A stretch of 64,000 bases of DNA, taken from assembly GCA_036276115.1 (NCBI GenBank), contig DATBEM010000207.1:15179-79178 (forward strand), in the 5' to 3' direction. Shown piece after piece: positions 51,554 to 60,109 of the stretch. Below the pieces are notes generated by a model. That model was not told where the DNA came from. It did not search any database and was given only the letters and a program-made list of their open reading frames with translations. The number at the start of each line of letters is the position of its first letter. Positions within the stretch are counted from its first letter, which is position 1. The stretch comes from Trebonia sp036276115. GTDB taxonomy: Bacteria > Actinomycetota > Actinomycetes > Streptosporangiales > Streptosporangiaceae. The position numbers were made by a program, and so were the translations under genes.

Positions 51554-51961
51554 AGGTTGATTGTTGCACGGGAATGCCATCGGGCGCCGGCCGGGCCGCC
51601 GCGAACCGTCACCGGTCACGGTCATCCCCGCCAGCCGCTTCCCCCCGCCGGGCCGGCCATGCCCGGCCCGGCGGCGAAGCGCCTGGTGGTAACCGCGGAT
51701 CTCCCCCACCGGCATCCCCTAGCCGGGCGCGAGCCGCTCAAACCTCGCATTCACCAGGAGCTGGTCGCCAGCTGGGCGGGCCGCGCGACCCGGCCCCCCG
51801 GGAACCCCGGCCCTTCCGGGCAGTCACGCGGCGCCGCGCAGGGCCGCCACCGGCGAGACGGCGCCCCGCCAAAGACCGCGCGGCCGGACGGCTCCCGCGA
51901 GGCCGCCGAGCGACGCAGCGCGGCCGGACGCCAGGGCGAAGGATGGCCAGGCCTCAGCATT

Positions 51962-51978
51962 TTCTTGCTGTTATCAGA
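51962..51978 (+). repeat. Dispersed motif, copy 6
   Basis: TTCTTGCTGTTATCAGA, 115 bp beyond the 3' end of the MFS gene. The hairpin before it is weak (GGCCAGGCC). Confidence 0.9.
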
Positions 51979-52092
51979 GCAGCGTGGAGCGCGCCGCCTG
52001 CCCCGGGCGACGCGGCGGGTGGCCGCGGCCGGGCCGGCCGGGGTCGCCGGGCGGGGCAGGATCGCCGGGCAGGGCAGGATCGCCGGGCAGGG

Positions 52093-53355
52093 CTACGCGG
52101 CGGCGGCGGGGGCGGGTACCCGGCTGGCCAGGCGGTCCCAGAGGAACACCAGGCCGACGCCGACCTCCATGACGAGGGCCAGCCAGCACGCGCCGGGCCA
52201 GCCCCAGTGCTGGTAGACGGCCCCGGTGAGGGCCGAGGAGACCGCCCCCCCGGCGAAGACGCTGGTCATGTAGACCGAGTTCATCCGCGCGCGGGCCTCC
52301 GGGCGCAGCCCGTAGACATCGCGCACGCTCAGCACCTGGTTGGACTGGACCGCGAAGTCGAGCAGCACGGCCGCCAGCGCCAGCAGGATCACGCTGGAGG
52401 AGCCGAGGCCCGCCAGGATCGCGGCGGTGACGCCGAGCACGACCGCCAGCGCCCGGCCGCGGACGCCGAAGCCGCGGTCGCCGAACCGCCCGGCGACCGG
52501 CGAGGCGGCGGCCCCGGCCGCCCCGACCAGGGCGAACAGCGCTATCTGGGCCTGGCTGAGGTGGTGCTGGCCGACCAGCTCGAACGTGATCGCGGTCCAG
52601 TACGCGGTGAAGGCGGCGAACATCAGCGTCTGGCCCGCCGCGCGGCGCACGAGGATGGGCTCGGCCCGGGCGATCGCGATCGTGGACGCCACCAGCCGCG
52701 GGTAGCTGGCCGCGTGGGCGGGCGTGCGCCGGGGCAGCAGCCGGGCGAGCAGAATGGCGGTCGCGATCATCACCACGGCCGAGATGGCGTAGATCGTGCG
52801 CCAGCCCCACGCGGCCGCGACGATGCTGGACACCGACCGGGCCAGCATGATGCCGAGCACCAGGCCGCCGGAGACCTGGCCCACGTACTTGCCGCGAGAC
52901 TCGGCCGGGGCGAGGTGGGCCGCGAACGGGATCAGCACCTGGGCCACCACTGACGTGACCCCGACCAGGGCCGTCGCCACGAGGAAGACCCCGAAGCCGG
53001 GCGACGCGGCGGTCACCGCCAGCGCGACCGCGGTGACGAGCAGGGTCCGGTAGGCCAGCTTGCGGTTCTCGATCAGGTCGCCCAGCGGCAGCAGCAGGGC
53101 CAGCCCGAGGGCGTAGCCGACCTGGGTCAGCGTCACGACCAGGGCCGCGGTCCCCGACGAGATGGCGAACTCGTGCCGGATCAAGGTCAGCAGCGGCTGG
53201 GCGTAGTAGAGGTTGGCGACGCTCGCCCCGGCGGCGAAGGCCAGCAGGGCCATCACCAGCCGCAGGGCGCGGCCCTCGAGCGGGCGGCCGGCGGCGGTGT
53301 CGGCGGAGCCCGGGCTGGCGCTCTCGGCCCGGGGCGAGGCATGGGTCTCGGTCAT
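52093..53355 (-). CDS. MFS transporter (drug-efflux type)
   Basis: 420 residues, 12 predicted membrane helices. It begins after a ~30-residue polar lead with 'VMALLAFAAGASVANLYYAQ', and has 'GDLIENRKLAYRTLL' (loop 2-3 motif A variant). Proteins starting 'ANLYYAQPLL' are common sugar/drug efflux-like MFS members. It is divergent from a TetR regulator with a palindromic operator between them, the usual arrangement for an inducible exporter. Substrate unknown. Confidence 0.88.
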   Translation of the reverse strand: MTETHASPRAESASPGSADTAAGRPLEGRALRLVMALLAFAAGASVANLYYAQPLLTLIRHEFAISSGTAALVVTLTQVGYALGLALLLPLGDLIENRKLAYRTLLVTAVALAVTAASPGFGVFLVATALVGVTSVVAQVLIPFAAHLAPAESRGKYVGQVSGGLVLGIMLARSVSSIVAAAWGWRTIYAISAVVMIATAILLARLLPRRTPAHAASYPRLVASTIAIARAEPILVRRAAGQTLMFAAFTAYWTAITFELVGQHHLSQAQIALFALVGAAGAAASPVAGRFGDRGFGVRGRALAVVLGVTAAILAGLGSSSVILLALAAVLLDFAVQSNQVLSVRDVYGLRPEARARMNSVYMTSVFAGGAVSSALTGAVYQHWGWPGACWLALVMEVGVGLVFLWDRLASRVPAPAAAA

Positions 53356-53373
53356 GACGTCCCAGCGATCGAA

Positions 53374-53390
53374 GTAAACGTTGCGTTTAC
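53374..53390. promoter_or_regulatory. TetR-type operator palindrome
   Basis: GTAAACG-TTG-CGTTTAC, a perfect 7-bp inverted repeat with a 3-nt centre, 18 bp upstream of the MFS start and 129 bp upstream of tetR. It stands out as AT-rich in GC-rich DNA. Likely bound by the adjacent TetR protein to repress the exporter. Confidence 0.75.
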
Positions 53391-53518
53391 TGCCAACCCG
53401 GGAGGATCGGCGCGCATTCCCCGATCCGGCGGCGGGTTGCGGCGGCCGGCCGCCGCCGGCTGGGTACGCTGCGTCTACCCGGGGCGCCCCGGGCGAGGAA
53501 GCAGGAGGGGACACGGCC

Positions 53519-54145
53519 ATGAGTGAGGCGGGAGCGCCGTCATTGGCGGCCGGGGAGCACGCGGCCCGGGGCGAGCAAGCCCGGGACAAGATCCTGGCGG
53601 CCGCGGGCGAGCTGATGATGCAGGGCGACCTGTCCGCGGTGACGATGGAGGCCATCGCCGCCCGGGCCGGGGTCAGCAAGCGGACGCTCTACAAGTACTG
53701 GCCCTCGCGCGGGGCGGTGGCCCTGGAGGGCTTCATGCGCCGGGCGGCCACCTCGTGGACGGTCCCGGCCGGGGCGAGCGCCCCGCAGGCGCTGGAGGCG
53801 CTGGTGGTGGCGGCCGCGCGGCTGTTCGCGCAGACCCCGGCCGGGCCGCTGATGCGCTCGCTCATCGCCGACGCCCAGTCCCAGCAGGAGATCGCCGACG
53901 CGCTGCGCGACCAGTGGCTGCGGCCGCGCCGGGCGGTGGCGGCTGACCTCATCGCCGCGGGGATCGCGGCCGGGGAACTGCGGGCCGACCTGGACATGGA
54001 GATCGCCCTGGACCTGCTGTTCGCCCCGGTCTACTACCGGCTGCTGCTGGGCCACGAGCCGCTCGACGTCGGCTTCGCCGCCGCCCTGGCCCGGGCCGTC
54101 ATCGGCGGCCTGAGCCGCCCGGGCGGCCAGCCACCAGGGCGCTAG
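53519..54145 (+). CDS. TetR/AcrR-family regulator
   Basis: 208 residues. The helix-turn-helix is about 38-72 ('LSAVTMEAIAARAGVSKRTL', 'YKYWPSRGAVALEGF'), followed by a helical ligand domain of the TetR_C_11/16 type ('LFAPVYYRLLLGHEPLD'). AGGAGGGG precedes the ATG; TACGCT at 53465 may be its -10 box. Divergent from the MFS exporter, which it probably represses. Confidence 0.88.
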   Translation: MSEAGAPSLAAGEHAARGEQARDKILAAAGELMMQGDLSAVTMEAIAARAGVSKRTLYKYWPSRGAVALEGFMRRAATSWTVPAGASAPQALEALVVAAARLFAQTPAGPLMRSLIADAQSQQEIADALRDQWLRPRRAVAADLIAAGIAAGELRADLDMEIALDLLFAPVYYRLLLGHEPLDVGFAAALARAVIGGLSRPGGQPPGR

Positions 54146-54182
54146 GAGGCGGCCGGGCCCGTGAAAGGAAAATCGCGGCCGG

Positions 54183-56693
54183 CTAGCGCGGCGGAAGGCC
54201 GACGACCAGGATGCACACGTCGTCGGCGCGGGCGGCCGAGCCGAGCATGGAGGCCTGGGCGAACTGGCAGGCGTCCTCGGCGCTGTCGCCGGGCACCTTC
54301 TCCAGGGCGACCCGCAGGGCGCCGAGGCCCTCGGCGATGTCGCGGCGGCGGTCCTCGACCAGGCCGTCGGTGTAGAACAGCAGCCGCGAGCCGGGCCGGA
54401 CCTCGCGGCGGCTCGCGCAGAACTCGGTCGCCGGGGTGACGCCGAACATCGTCCCCTTCCCCGCCTCCAGGTACTCGGCGTGCCCGTGGCCATGGCTGAC
54501 CAGCGGCGGCGGATGGCCCGCGTTGGCGTAGACGAGGCTGCCGCTGGCGGTGTCGAGCACCCCGTACCAGGCGGTGGCCAGGGCGTCGGGCAGCATCTGG
54601 CACATGGCCGCGTTGCTGCGCCGCATCACGTCGGGCGGGAAGGGGTTGTCGATCGCGTAGCCGTGCAGCAGGCTGCGGACCTGGCCCATGATCGAGGCCG
54701 AGGTGATGCTGTGCCCGGCCACGTCGCCGATGACGAGGCCGACCCGGTGGTCGTCGAGCGGGAACGCGTCGTACCAGTCGCCGCCGACGTGCACCCCGTC
54801 GGTGGCCGGCAGGTAGCGGACGGCCAGGTCCAGGCCCGCGATGGGCGGCGGCTCGTCCGGCACCAGGGCGTGCTGCAAGGTCTCGGCGACGGTGTGCTCG
54901 CGGGCGAACGCCGCCACGTTGGCCAGGCCCGCGGCCAGGCGGCGGGCGAGCTCCTCGAGCACGGCGGCGTCGTTCTCGGCGAACGGCGGCCGGTCCGGTC
55001 CCCGGCCGAGCAGCAGGGCCCCGAGGGGACGGGCGTCGGCCAGCAACGGCACCGCGACGACGCTGCCCGACCTGACCTCGCTGAGGACTTCCATCACGTC
55101 GGGGGCCGCGTGCACCCACTCGGGCGACGTGGGGTCGTACTCGCGGGCGAGCTGGGTGATCCCGGTCGTGTAGGCGCGCTGGGACAGCAGCGGCCCGGCG
55201 GTCGCGATCGGGAACTCCCGCAGGCGCTTGAGCACCTGCGCCTTGGCGGCGTCGCGGTGAGTGCTCTTGATGACCCGCAGCTGCCCGTCGGGGGTGGGCA
55301 TGAACGCCAGGCAGGAGTCGGCCAGCGACGGCACGACCAGCTGGGTCACCCGCTCCAGCACGTCGTCGGGGTTGCGGGTGGCGGCCACGAGGTTCCCGGC
55401 CCGCATCAGGAACGTCAGCCGCTCCCAGGCGGTGTCGGCCTCGGCCCGGGCGGCCTGCTCGCGCGCCAGCAGGGCGGTCCGCTCCTCCTCGGCCCGCTGG
55501 CGAGCGCTGAGGTCCACCACGAACATGACCCAGCGGATCGGGTGCCAGTCGATCACCGCCGCCCCGACCAGGATCGGGACGCGGTGCCCGTCCTTGTGCA
55601 CGTGCTCCTTCTCGTAGGGCTGGCAGACCCCGGTGGTGCGCAACTGCTCCAGCGCGTCCTCGTCGGCTTCCTCGTAGTCGGGCGGGGTGAGGCTCGCGCG
55701 GGTGATCCGCCCGGCGTCCAGGTCGGCCCGCGCGTAGCCGACCAGGTCGAGGTAGGCGTCGTTGGCCTCCAGGAGCTGGCCGTCCTCGTTGGACACCAGC
55801 ATGCCCAGGACGTTGGCCTCCCGCAGGCGGCCGAGCATGCGGCTGCTCTCCCGGAACACCCGCTCGGCCCGGCGCTGGGCGGTGACGTCGCGCAGCATCA
55901 CGTAGGCCCGCTGCGGCTTGCCGTCGGCATCGCGGGCGTCGGGCACGGCGGTGGCCCGGAGCCAGCGGGTGTCGCCCGTGCCCTCGCCCGGCATCCCCAT
56001 GATGATGTCCTGGACCAGCTCGCCGCCGACCAGCGCCCGCACGACCGGCAGCTCCTCCCGCTCATAGGGGGAGCCGTCCTCGTGCACGGCGGTCCGGGTC
56101 CAGGGCAGCGGCCAGGTGGTCATCTCGGCGGCCGGCTGGCCGATCATCGCGGCCGCGGCGGCGTTCGCCCCGATGACGGTCCCGTTCTGGTCGAAGTGGA
56201 TGACGCCCAGCGGCAGGGTCTCGAACAGCGTCCGGTACCGCTCCTCGCTCGAGGCGAGGTCCCGGGTCAGCTGCTCCAGGCGGTGCCGGTTCTGCACGTG
56301 GCCGGTGACATCGATGCCGTAGAGCAAGACGCCGTCGAACTCCCCGTCGTCGTTGCGGACGGGCTGGTAGACGAAGTCGAGGAACATCTGCTCGGGCTCG
56401 CCGTCGAGGCGGCGGACCAGGAACTCGGCCTCATAGCCGACGTACGCCTCACCGGTCTCGATGACCCGCTCCAGGGCCCGCAGCCGGTCGGGCGGAAGGT
56501 CATGCAGCGCCTCGCGCAGCGGCCGGCCGATCAGCGGCCGGTCGTCGAACATCCGCCGGTACTCCTCGTTGGCGAACTCGAAGGTCAGGTCGGGCCCGGA
56601 GACGTATCCCACGGCCGAGGGCAGGTTCACCAGGAGCTCGCGCAGTAGCGCGCGCCGGTCACGGTCACCACCCGGGGCTGAGATCGAATGCAT
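54183..56693 (-). CDS. PAS/GAF-domain PP2C-type (SpoIIE) phosphatase
   Basis: 836 residues. Three PAS domains (about 15-135, 150-285, 285-405), a short coiled linker, a GAF domain (about 430-600) and a SpoIIE/PP2C phosphatase domain (about 620-836) with 'VGGDWYDAFPL', 'VIGDVAGHS', 'YANAGHPPPL' and 'FYTDGLVEDRR' metal-binding Asp residues. Such proteins dephosphorylate anti-anti-sigma factors to switch on stress sigma factors; the PAS/GAF array senses redox, light or small ligands. No kinase/anti-sigma domain is fused. GGGGAG precedes the ATG. Confidence 0.9.
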   Translation of the reverse strand: MHSISAPGGDRDRRALLRELLVNLPSAVGYVSGPDLTFEFANEEYRRMFDDRPLIGRPLREALHDLPPDRLRALERVIETGEAYVGYEAEFLVRRLDGEPEQMFLDFVYQPVRNDDGEFDGVLLYGIDVTGHVQNRHRLEQLTRDLASSEERYRTLFETLPLGVIHFDQNGTVIGANAAAAAMIGQPAAEMTTWPLPWTRTAVHEDGSPYEREELPVVRALVGGELVQDIIMGMPGEGTGDTRWLRATAVPDARDADGKPQRAYVMLRDVTAQRRAERVFRESSRMLGRLREANVLGMLVSNEDGQLLEANDAYLDLVGYARADLDAGRITRASLTPPDYEEADEDALEQLRTTGVCQPYEKEHVHKDGHRVPILVGAAVIDWHPIRWVMFVVDLSARQRAEEERTALLAREQAARAEADTAWERLTFLMRAGNLVAATRNPDDVLERVTQLVVPSLADSCLAFMPTPDGQLRVIKSTHRDAAKAQVLKRLREFPIATAGPLLSQRAYTTGITQLAREYDPTSPEWVHAAPDVMEVLSEVRSGSVVAVPLLADARPLGALLLGRGPDRPPFAENDAAVLEELARRLAAGLANVAAFAREHTVAETLQHALVPDEPPPIAGLDLAVRYLPATDGVHVGGDWYDAFPLDDHRVGLVIGDVAGHSITSASIMGQVRSLLHGYAIDNPFPPDVMRRSNAAMCQMLPDALATAWYGVLDTASGSLVYANAGHPPPLVSHGHGHAEYLEAGKGTMFGVTPATEFCASRREVRPGSRLLFYTDGLVEDRRRDIAEGLGALRVALEKVPGDSAEDACQFAQASMLGSAARADDVCILVVGLPPR

Positions 56694-56895
56694 ATGCTCC
56701 CCATGCGACGGCCCCCCGGCCGTCCCAATGTCAGGATATCGCCCTTGGCAAGCGTTACCGCAGCTCAGGGGCCCATGCCCCGCAATGGACCACCACCGTG
56801 GGCGGTTGCCTCAGTGCCCGCCGGTCCCCCCTTGGCCGTCGCGGGCATGGCTTCCATACCCGGTCGGCCACGCGGCGGAACGCCGGCCGCATTAC
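56694..56895. other. Gap between PP2C gene and degraded region
   Basis: 202 bp with no recognisable gene; it contains the PP2C ribosome site at its left end and otherwise nothing I can identify. Confidence 0.5.
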
Positions 56896-57347
56896 TTAGC
56901 GCAGTGTTACCTCAGGCAGGGTGTACCCGCCGGGGTACTCCTTGGTCGCGGCCTCCTCCAGGAAGTCCACGTGCGGGGCGGCGGGCGAGGACGTGCGCCG
57001 GTTGCGGTGGGTGTGCCCCGCGTGGTGCGGGAACACCCCGGCGTGGCCGCGTACAGCGCCTCCAGCCGGGCGGCGTCGGCCCGGCCGAGGACGAACCCGG
57101 GGCCGCCGATGGCCGAGAAGGCCGACTCGCCGGTGACCGGATGATGGCCGAACACCAGCGTGGGCTGGCCCGGGCTGGCGCCAGCACCTCGCGCAGGGCC
57201 GCGAGCTGGTCGTCGCCGAGCTGGCGCCGCGCAGCCGGCCGGACAGGGCCGGGGCGCTGGCGGTGCACCAGGTGAGCACGAAGCTGGCGTCGGTCACGGT
57301 GACCAGCTCCAGGTCCTGCGCGTGCAGGCGCCCGGGCGGCGTCAGCG
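56896..57347 (-). pseudogene. Metallophosphoesterase remnant with several frameshifts
   Basis: Three reading frames in succession read as parts of one calcineurin-type phosphoesterase: 'DLELVTVTDASFVLTWCTAS' (amino end), then 'VFGHHPVTGESAF' with 'ADAARLEALYAATPG', then 'HAGHTHRNRRTSSPAAPHVD' and 'FLEEAATKEYPGGYTLPEVTL'. GHH and GHTH are the metal-binding His motifs. At least three shifts and an internal deletion separate the pieces, so the gene is dead. Confidence 0.75.
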
Positions 57348-57535
57348 GGCCCGCCGGAACGGCATGAACGTGGGCACCGCGTCGGTGGCCAGGAAGTCGC
57401 CCGCCATGACCAGCGTCCGGGCGGCCACCCGGGCCAGGTCGGCGGTGGCCAGGGCGGGCTCGGTGGTGATCAGCGACACGACCTTGGCGGCGAAGGCCGG
57501 GAAGTGGTCGCGCCCGGCGGGCGAGACTGCCCCGT
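57342..57535 (-). pseudogene. Alpha/beta-hydrolase fragment
   Basis: About 63 codons: 'AVSPAGRDHFPAFAAKVVSL', 'EPALATADLARVAARTLVMA' and GD, the piece before the acidic residue of many alpha/beta hydrolases. The rest, including nucleophile and catalytic His, is absent, and the frame ends at 57342 inside the phosphoesterase remnant. A second dead gene joined to the first. Confidence 0.6.
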
Positions 57536-57597
57536 GGCGGGCCCGCGCAGCGGACCGCCCCGGCCCGGGCTCGCCCGCCCGGGCCGGGGACGTGGGG

Positions 57598-57634
57598 GCG
57601 CCCGGTCCCGCAAGCGGGGGACGGGACCGGGCGC
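57598..57634 (-). terminator. Terminator hairpin after GH16 gene
   Basis: GCGCCCGGTCCC (57598-57609) and GGGACCGGGCGC (57623-57634) form a perfect 12-bp stem, 31 bp beyond the GH16 stop codon. Confidence 0.75.
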
Positions 57635-57664
57635 GTCTAGAGGGGGCCGGCTAGGCCCGGGTTA

Positions 57665-58999
57665 TCAGGAGGGCAGGTGCCAGATCTGGTTGGCCGAGTC
57701 GGCGCAGTCCCAGATCTGGAGCTGGGTGCCGGAGCCGCCGTAGCTCGTGTCGTCCAGGCACTTATTGGATTGCGGGTTGTAGAGCTCGCCGTTGGATTGC
57801 GGGATGAAGACCTGCGCGGCCGTGTTGTTGCAGTCGTACAGCTGGACCTTGGTCCCGTCGGCGGTCCCGCCGGCGTTGATGTCCAGGCACTTGCCGAGGG
57901 CGTGCAGGGTGCTGCCCGCCTGGACCACCGTCCACTGCTGGGCGGTGGTGCCGTTGCAGGTGTAGACCTGGACGGGGGTGGAGTTGGCGTTGCTGGCCCC
58001 GCGCACGTCCATGCACAGGCCCTGGTAGCCGGTGATGGCCGAGCCGCTGGGGGGCGGCGGGGTGGTGCCGCCACCGCCGCCGGTGCTGAACGCGGCGACG
58101 TAGGCGACGCGCATGGTGCCGCCGGACGCGGTCGCGCTGGTCGGCGAGGTGCAGCCGCAGACCCCGTTCGGGAAGGCGCCGCCCATCGCCAGGTCCAGGA
58201 TGATGGACAGGTTGTGGTCGTACGCCGCCTGCCACGTGGCCGTGCCCACCTGGGACTCGCTCACGCTGAAGTACGACGTGCCGTCCAGGTAGAACGTGAT
58301 GGACTCGTTGGACGTGTTGGTCCGGTTGAGGATCATCGTGTACGTGTGGTAGGCGGACTGGCAGCCGCTGCAGGCCCGCAGGCCGCTGCCGATCCCGTTA
58401 CCCTCGTTGCACGGGCCGCCGGGGTCGGTCCCGCAGTGGATGGTCCCGGCCACCTCCGACAGCGCGTTGACGTCCTCCATGATGTCGATCTCGCCGTTCT
58501 CGGGCCACTGGCCGGGCCCGAGCATCCAGAACGCCGGCCAGTAGCCGAGGCCGCCGGTGGGCTGCTCGATCGAGGCGGTCACCTCAAGCTGCCCGCCCGC
58601 CGGGGCGCCGACGTTGGCGCTGGTGGTCTGGACGCGGCCGGAGGTCCACGAGCTGCCGCTGCCGTTCGCGGTGATGTCGAGGTTGCCGGACCCGTCCTGG
58701 TGCACGTTGCTGGTCGAGTTGGTCATGGTCTCGATCTCGCCGGTGCCGAAGCTGGAGCCGGGACCAGTGTCGTACATCCACTGCGAGTCGATGCCGGAGC
58801 CCGACGCGCCGCTGAAGTCGTCGCTGAACACGGTGGACCAGCCCGAGGGAGCCCCCGGGACGGCGGCCACGGCCGCGGCGGAGGGCACCATCGCTGCCGC
58901 TACCGCGACAACGGGCACGATGATGGCGAGCGCTAGCCCGCCGCGCAGGCGCGAGCCAAGGACTCGCTTGCGCATGACGCGTTGCACTATGCCGGGCAT
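57665..58999 (-). CDS. Secreted GH16 endo-beta-glucanase with ricin-type lectin domain
   Basis: 444 residues. Signal peptide (about 1-46: basic 'MRKRVLGSRLRGGLA', hydrophobic core, 'PSAAAVAA'). The GH16 domain (about 52-312) has 'GYWPAFWMLG' and catalytic 'GEIDIME' (nucleophile Glu170, acid/base Glu175), pointing to beta-1,3- or 1,3-1,4-glucanase. A Gly/Pro linker leads to a CBM13/ricin-B domain (about 325-444) with 'QQW', 'QVF' and 'NQIW' repeats. It probably digests fungal or plant beta-glucan. AGGAGG is 7 nt before ATG 58999. Upstream palindrome at 59034. Confidence 0.92.
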   Translation of the reverse strand: MPGIVQRVMRKRVLGSRLRGGLALAIIVPVVAVAAAMVPSAAAVAAVPGAPSGWSTVFSDDFSGASGSGIDSQWMYDTGPGSSFGTGEIETMTNSTSNVHQDGSGNLDITANGSGSSWTSGRVQTTSANVGAPAGGQLEVTASIEQPTGGLGYWPAFWMLGPGQWPENGEIDIMEDVNALSEVAGTIHCGTDPGGPCNEGNGIGSGLRACSGCQSAYHTYTMILNRTNTSNESITFYLDGTSYFSVSESQVGTATWQAAYDHNLSIILDLAMGGAFPNGVCGCTSPTSATASGGTMRVAYVAAFSTGGGGGTTPPPPSGSAITGYQGLCMDVRGASNANSTPVQVYTCNGTTAQQWTVVQAGSTLHALGKCLDINAGGTADGTKVQLYDCNNTAAQVFIPQSNGELYNPQSNKCLDDTSYGGSGTQLQIWDCADSANQIWHLPS

Positions 59000-59033
59000 G
59001 TCCCGGCCTCCTAACCCCGCTCCTGAGGTTATA

Positions 59034-59052
59034 AATAGGAAAGTTTCCTATT
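59034..59052. promoter_or_regulatory. Palindromic operator upstream of the GH16 gene
   Basis: AATAGGAAAGTTTCCTATT, a perfect 9-bp inverted repeat around a central G, 35 bp upstream of the GH16 start in an AT-rich stretch. A likely site for a LacI/ROK-type regulator of secreted hydrolases; the regulator is not in the window. Confidence 0.65.
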
Positions 59053-59344
59053 CGCCTGTGAATGTAACTTTGCTGTTTCTTGGCGTCAATCGCCACAACC
59101 GTTAAAAAACCGTAAACGACCAGCAGGTAGTGTACGTGGGCACCATGCTTGTAAACCCCACTAAGCACATGCGTCACAGCATGCACACCCAGGCCGGGCC
59201 AGCCGGCCCCGCCGCCAGCGGCCAGGAAACCCCGGTCACGCGCGCTTCCCGGCCCGCGCCCGGGCGCCTCGCCAGCCTCCCCACCAGGCCCGGAGCAGGC
59301 GACTGGCCGGCTGCCGCCCGGGCGTCCGCCGAATCCTGGAGTCG
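59053..59344. other. Intergenic DNA upstream of the GH16 gene
   Basis: About 290 bp; AT-rich to ~59170 (including GTTAAAAAACCGTAAAC near 59100), probably the GH16 promoter and upstream control region, then GC-rich sequence with no gene. Confidence 0.5.
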
Positions 59345-59838
59345 ATGACCACCTCCCCGGCCTACGTCCGCAACGCCCGGATGGACGTCCTGGCCACCAA
59401 CCGGCTCGGGGCGGCGCTGTTCGCCCCGGTCCTGGCCAGCCCGGCCCAGCCCGCCAACAACGCCCGGTTCCTGTTCCTGGACCCGGCCGGCCCGCGGTTC
59501 TACCCCGACTGGGAGCGCCAGGCCCAGGACGTGGTGGCCATGCTGCGGACCGAGGCCGGCCGCACCCCGCACGACAAGGCGCAGTCGAACCTGATCGGCG
59601 AGCTGTCGACCCGCAGCGACCACTTCCGCACCTGGTGGGCCGCGCACAACGTCCGCTTCCACCGCACCGGGTGGACCCGGCGGTGCCGATCGAGGACGTG
59701 GCGGGCACGGTCGGGGAGCTCGTCGCGGCGGGCAAGGCCGGGCACCTCGGCCTGGCGGCGATCGACGCGGCGGCGGCCAAGGTCACCGTCGTCGGCGAGC
59801 GCTACCCCGAGGCGATGCAGGCGATGATCGACCGCTAG
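59345..59838 (+). pseudogene. Fused remnants: MmyB-like XRE regulator and aldo/keto reductase
   Basis: The first ~105 codons ('PAYVRNARMDVLATNRLGAA', 'NNARFLFLDP', 'TRSDHFRTWWAAHNVRFHRT') are the MmyB-like ligand domain of an XRE regulator lacking its HTH and its end. Around 59660 the homology switches, in another frame, to an aldo/keto reductase: 'RVDPAVPIEDVAGTVGELVA' plus 'GKAGHLGL', then its last residues 'VVGERYPEAMQAMIDR' after an internal deletion. MmyB-like regulators and AKRs are often neighbours, so this looks like one deletion that collapsed both genes. Confidence 0.7.
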
Positions 59839-59886
59839 CTGCCTCGGCGCGGCGGCTGCGGCCGGGAGTGGCCCGGCGCGGCGGCG

Positions 59887-60057
59887 TTAGCCCGCTGGGG
59901 CCGCCAGGGACGCTAGCTCGCGGATGGGGTTGACCCGGGCGGCGGCTTGCCAGCGGGCGCGCCCGGGCGCGGTCCCGTAGAGCGGGCCGAGGGCCAGCAA
60001 CCGGGACAGGACCGCGCTGCGGCCCGCTCGCCAGGGCGGAAGACGCGCGGATTGCCC
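59887..60057 (-). other. Possible gene remnant, unrecognised
   Basis: An open stretch of ~56 codons without a start reads 'AVLSRLLALGPLYGTAPGRA' and 'RWQAAARVNPIRELASLAAP' before a TAA stop. Its composition is protein-like, but I do not recognise the family. It may be another 3' stub in this degraded zone or a chance frame. Confidence 0.25.
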
Positions 60058-60109
60058 TCAGTTAGCTTCACCAGTGCAGCGAATCGGCGGCACTGCGCGA
60101 GCCGGCGGT

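Larger units (their letters stand above)
51473..52092. other. 620-bp gap: crtE promoter region and motif copy 6
   Basis: The left third holds the crt operon's upstream sequences; the middle (about 51580-51955) shows no gene, only short frames with no recognisable product; the right part has motif copy 6 and a GCCGGGCAGGGCAGGATC-type direct repeat (52050-52095) before the MFS gene's stop codon. Confidence 0.6.

Noticed and set aside
51508..52953. 481-codon + strand frame across the crtE-MFS gap
   Set aside because: Low-complexity translation, antisense to the MFS gene for half its length; no start signal.
54480..56648. 722-codon + strand frame
   Set aside because: Antisense shadow of the PAS/GAF/PP2C phosphatase gene.
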